NCBI GenBank assembly: GCA_026545225.1
Contig: CM048850.1
Coordinates: 24,788,297-24,852,296 of the forward strand
Source: Cornus controversa
Taxonomy: Eukaryota > Streptophyta > Magnoliopsida > Cornales > Cornaceae
Length of the DNA: 64,000 bases
Reading direction: 5' to 3'
The position numbers and the translations under genes were made by a program. The notes under the pieces were generated by a model. The model saw only the letters and a list, made by a program, of their open reading frames with translations, searched no databases and was not told where the DNA came from. The stretch's first letter is position 1. The number at the start of each line of letters is the position of its first letter. This document shows, piece after piece, positions 62,027 through 64,000 of this stretch.

Positions 62027-62064
<38 letters not shown>

Positions 62065-62154
62065 GCCCATAAATGTCTTCTATTGAATACTAAAGGAGAA
62101 ACGAGATTGATGTTCCAAAGGTTCGACAAGCAATCTTCCGAAACGGGAGGCAGC
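60490..62154 (+). mobile_element. 3' internal part of the outer Tat-like element
   Basis: Continuation of 35077-35938 across the LARD insertion. Non-coding apart from the tandem repeats. It ends in a purine-rich stretch AAACGGGAGGCAGC before the 3' LTR and has an (AT)n tract at about 62029-62061. Without the array the whole outer element is only about 3.4 kb, so it is non-autonomous or heavily deleted. Confidence 0.65.
60868..61450. repeat. Diverged tandem repeat with CTTATTAAAGGG core
   Basis: About 12-14 degenerate copies, first in units of roughly 44 bp (GAACCTCCTTATTAAAAGGG...GAGCTCATGAAGCTC), later shorter units around ACACCTCCCTTATTAAAGG. A poly-A run follows at about 61478-61494. Inside the 3' internal part of the outer Tat-like element. 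Confidence 0.85.
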
Positions 62155-62582
62155 TGATAGAGAAATCCTGATGAGTAGTTCCAACAGTGGATAAGGTAAG
62201 CCAAAAGGTCAAATGGATAACGTGACGATAAATACAATAATAAAGATATGAGATAATCAATATCCGAATAGATAAATCAATGAGGTTAATTTAGATCAGA
62301 TAAGGGATAACCATCCTCATCAAATTACTATGAGAAGAGTCCTACTACTGTACTCCATGTCAATGACAACTAAACCTTCATAAATGAGACGTATGTCCAC
62401 TTAAACGAGTATGACACAAAATATTGAATTCAGCTTTTAATATATTTTCATATTTCATCAATCACTAACTTGATCGTCGGAAAGTACTCGACTGGCACCT
62501 CACTAGTGCCAATCCCAATCTCATCTTCTCTCTGTCTTGCAGGAAGGCGATGTCAAACCATATCTTGAAGTTTTTTCCAACA
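62155..62582 (+). mobile_element. 3' LTR of the outer Tat-like element
   Basis: Direct repeat of 34654-35076, clearly diverged from it, so the outer element is much older than the array inside it. Both ends are uncertain by about 15 bp and no clear TSD was found. Confidence 0.75.
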
Positions 62583-62789
62583 ACAATATGTAAGAAAGTG
62601 CTCATCGTAGATAAATTGTCACGACTAAAAACTGAATGTGATAAGACTCTAAGTGCATGCATTTGAAAAATAAAAATTCTTCACTATAAAATATATCTAT
62701 ACATGTAATCTTGTCAACGATAAAATTATATTCAATAAAAATATATAATTAATAATAACTTTAACTATCTACTAAAATTTTGTTGTTTA
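62583..62789. other. Intergenic, no gene recognised
   Basis: Short AT-rich stretch between the outer element and the LINE. Confidence 0.6.
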
Positions 62790-64000
62790 TTTTTTTTGGA
62801 AAGTTAAGCAATGTGTATTAAAAGAAGTAAGTAATTACAAAGCCTAATTAAAGGGAATGACTAAGCCCAAAAAGCAATAGTCAGAAAAAGAGACAAGGCC
62901 CACACTAGCTATTTGTTTAACAGTGTAAATCCAAATAGAAACTAGCCCAAAGATGAGCCTTCTGAATTCAAATAGCTGTTGTAACAGCTATAAGATTCGC
63001 ATCCGGTTGCCACAAGAGATTTCAATTCTCATTCTCTCTTAGGAGGAGTTGATAGGTCAATCAGGGGGCTAAGGAAGAAGACACGGAAAGGAATCTAGAA
63101 ACTCCCATGCTTTATGAGCTCTCCTTGAGGCTAGCCATACCTTATAGGAAAGAGGATACAATCGATCCCTGATCCAGTTAACAATTTGTGTTTGAACTAA
63201 GTTACCAGGTCTTCTTTTGCCTTCACGTTGCCTCATGTTCCTTTCGATCCAGATGTGGTAAACGGTTGCTGAAAGAGCTAGTTTATTAATGGAGTTGCCA
63301 CAATTTTTTTGCTTCCAATGATGGCTTGCCCACAAGATAAAAGTATCCCAATTCATAGAGTTTATATGGAACCCACACTATGTTTGAATAAATATCCAAA
63401 TTGGCTTTGAAAAAGAACATTTGAAGAACAGGTGATCTACTGATTCAGTAGATGTCCTGCATAAAGGGCACATATTTGGAATGTTGAGATATGCAGTCCT
63501 ATCTAAGGTGAGAAATCTCTTAAGAATGGCAAGCCAAAGAGTGAACTTATGTTTTGGGATGAACATTGAATTCTATACCATGTGAGACCAGGTTGCAGGG
63601 TTATAATGTGGATATATGAATGGCATAGTTAGCTTCAAGAGAATTCATTATTTGAAGAAGGCATCCAAATCTATGAGTCAAAATATAGAGTTGGGGGAAG
63701 GGCATTGTGGAGTTCAGGAATCATGGAAAAGATAGCAGGATGAATTGTCCACACATAATTCGAAATAAGGGAATTTAGAGTAGTATTGTTTGGGATTCCA
63801 GAATTTGTGATTTCATGATCTTAAAATTTGGAGCAAAGAGGTAAATTGTTAAGCCAATTATAATGCCTGAAGGAAGTAGTATTATCATTGCCCACCTTGA
63901 TCTTGCAAAGAGGTTTAATAAGAGGTCTTAATTGCAGCAACTTCCTCTAATTCCAGGAGCTCTTCTGAGGACATTTTATCTCCCATATGCATCTTCCTCT
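62790..64000 (-). mobile_element. LINE (L1-type) 3' end, runs off the window
   Basis: Minus-oriented non-LTR retrotransposon. It ends in a short A tract (62797-62790 on the minus strand), with a 3' untranslated part at about 62798-63065. Upstream is the C-terminal region of the reverse-transcriptase ORF. The 63600-64000 part is a broken extension of the same ORF. Confidence 0.8.
63069..63600 (-). pseudogene. LINE ORF2 C-terminus with RT-type zinc-binding domain
   Basis: The zf-RVT domain shows FIPKHKFTLWLAILKRFLTL, then CPLCRTSTESVDHLFFKC (Cys-x2-Cys...His...Cys) and SFSKPIW, the standard layout at the end of plant L1 reverse transcriptases. A single in-frame stop at 63378-63380 separates this from NWDTFILWASHHWKQKN and LALSATVYHIWIERNMRQRE in the same frame, ending at 63069. 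In intact elements the domain lies downstream of RT and is thought to bind the template RNA. Confidence 0.85.

Overview
The window is nuclear DNA of a flowering plant, very probably a eudicot. It is AT-rich and full of retrotransposons, with one intact gene: a two-exon pectin methylesterase gene of the plant PMEI-PME type. Plant identity follows from that gene, from Athila-like and Tekay-like Ty3/gypsy elements primed by tRNA-Asp and initiator tRNA-Met, a plant L1-type LINE, a MULE relic, a MITE and a TRIM. I cannot name the species.

Layout. 1-2164: broken Tekay-like pol fragment (E). 2165-12631: Athila-like elements (A) with gag, protease and 3' internal pieces in both orientations, including a solo LTR (B1) with a perfect target-site duplication (TSD). 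12632-14040: LTR B2 preceded by its polypurine tract (PPT). 15119-15473: C-terminal MULE transposase relic, cut by the next element. 15474-26941: Tekay-like chromovirus C on the minus strand (gag, zinc knuckles, protease, RT, RNase H, integrase, chromodomain, all with breaks); its 3' LTR holds a further solo LTR. 26942-34653: the gene-bearing segment, with PME on the minus strand (29122-31712), a MITE with a perfect 9-bp TSD downstream and a 561-bp TRIM upstream. 34654-62582: a small Tat-like element built of minisatellites, split by a 24.5-kb insertion. 62790-64000: 3' end of a LINE on the minus strand.

The most striking object is that insertion, 35939-60484: four almost identical 4.1-kb LTRs alternating with three identical-length 2718-bp internal regions (LTR-INT-LTR-INT-LTR-INT-LTR), flanked as a whole by one perfect 5-bp TSD, AACCG. 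It is a non-autonomous LARD-type element with initiator-Met PBS, PPT and no pol. It keeps a short gag-protease relic that ties it to the Tekay-like lineage of element C. Five small hairpins lie behind each PBS with covarying stems; the nearest one is shared, at identical spacing, with element C.

Nesting order readable from the junctions: MULE, then C, then solo LTR A3; E, then A, then B1; Tat-like element, then LARD array. All homology statements are from reading the sequence; no alignment or database search was run.
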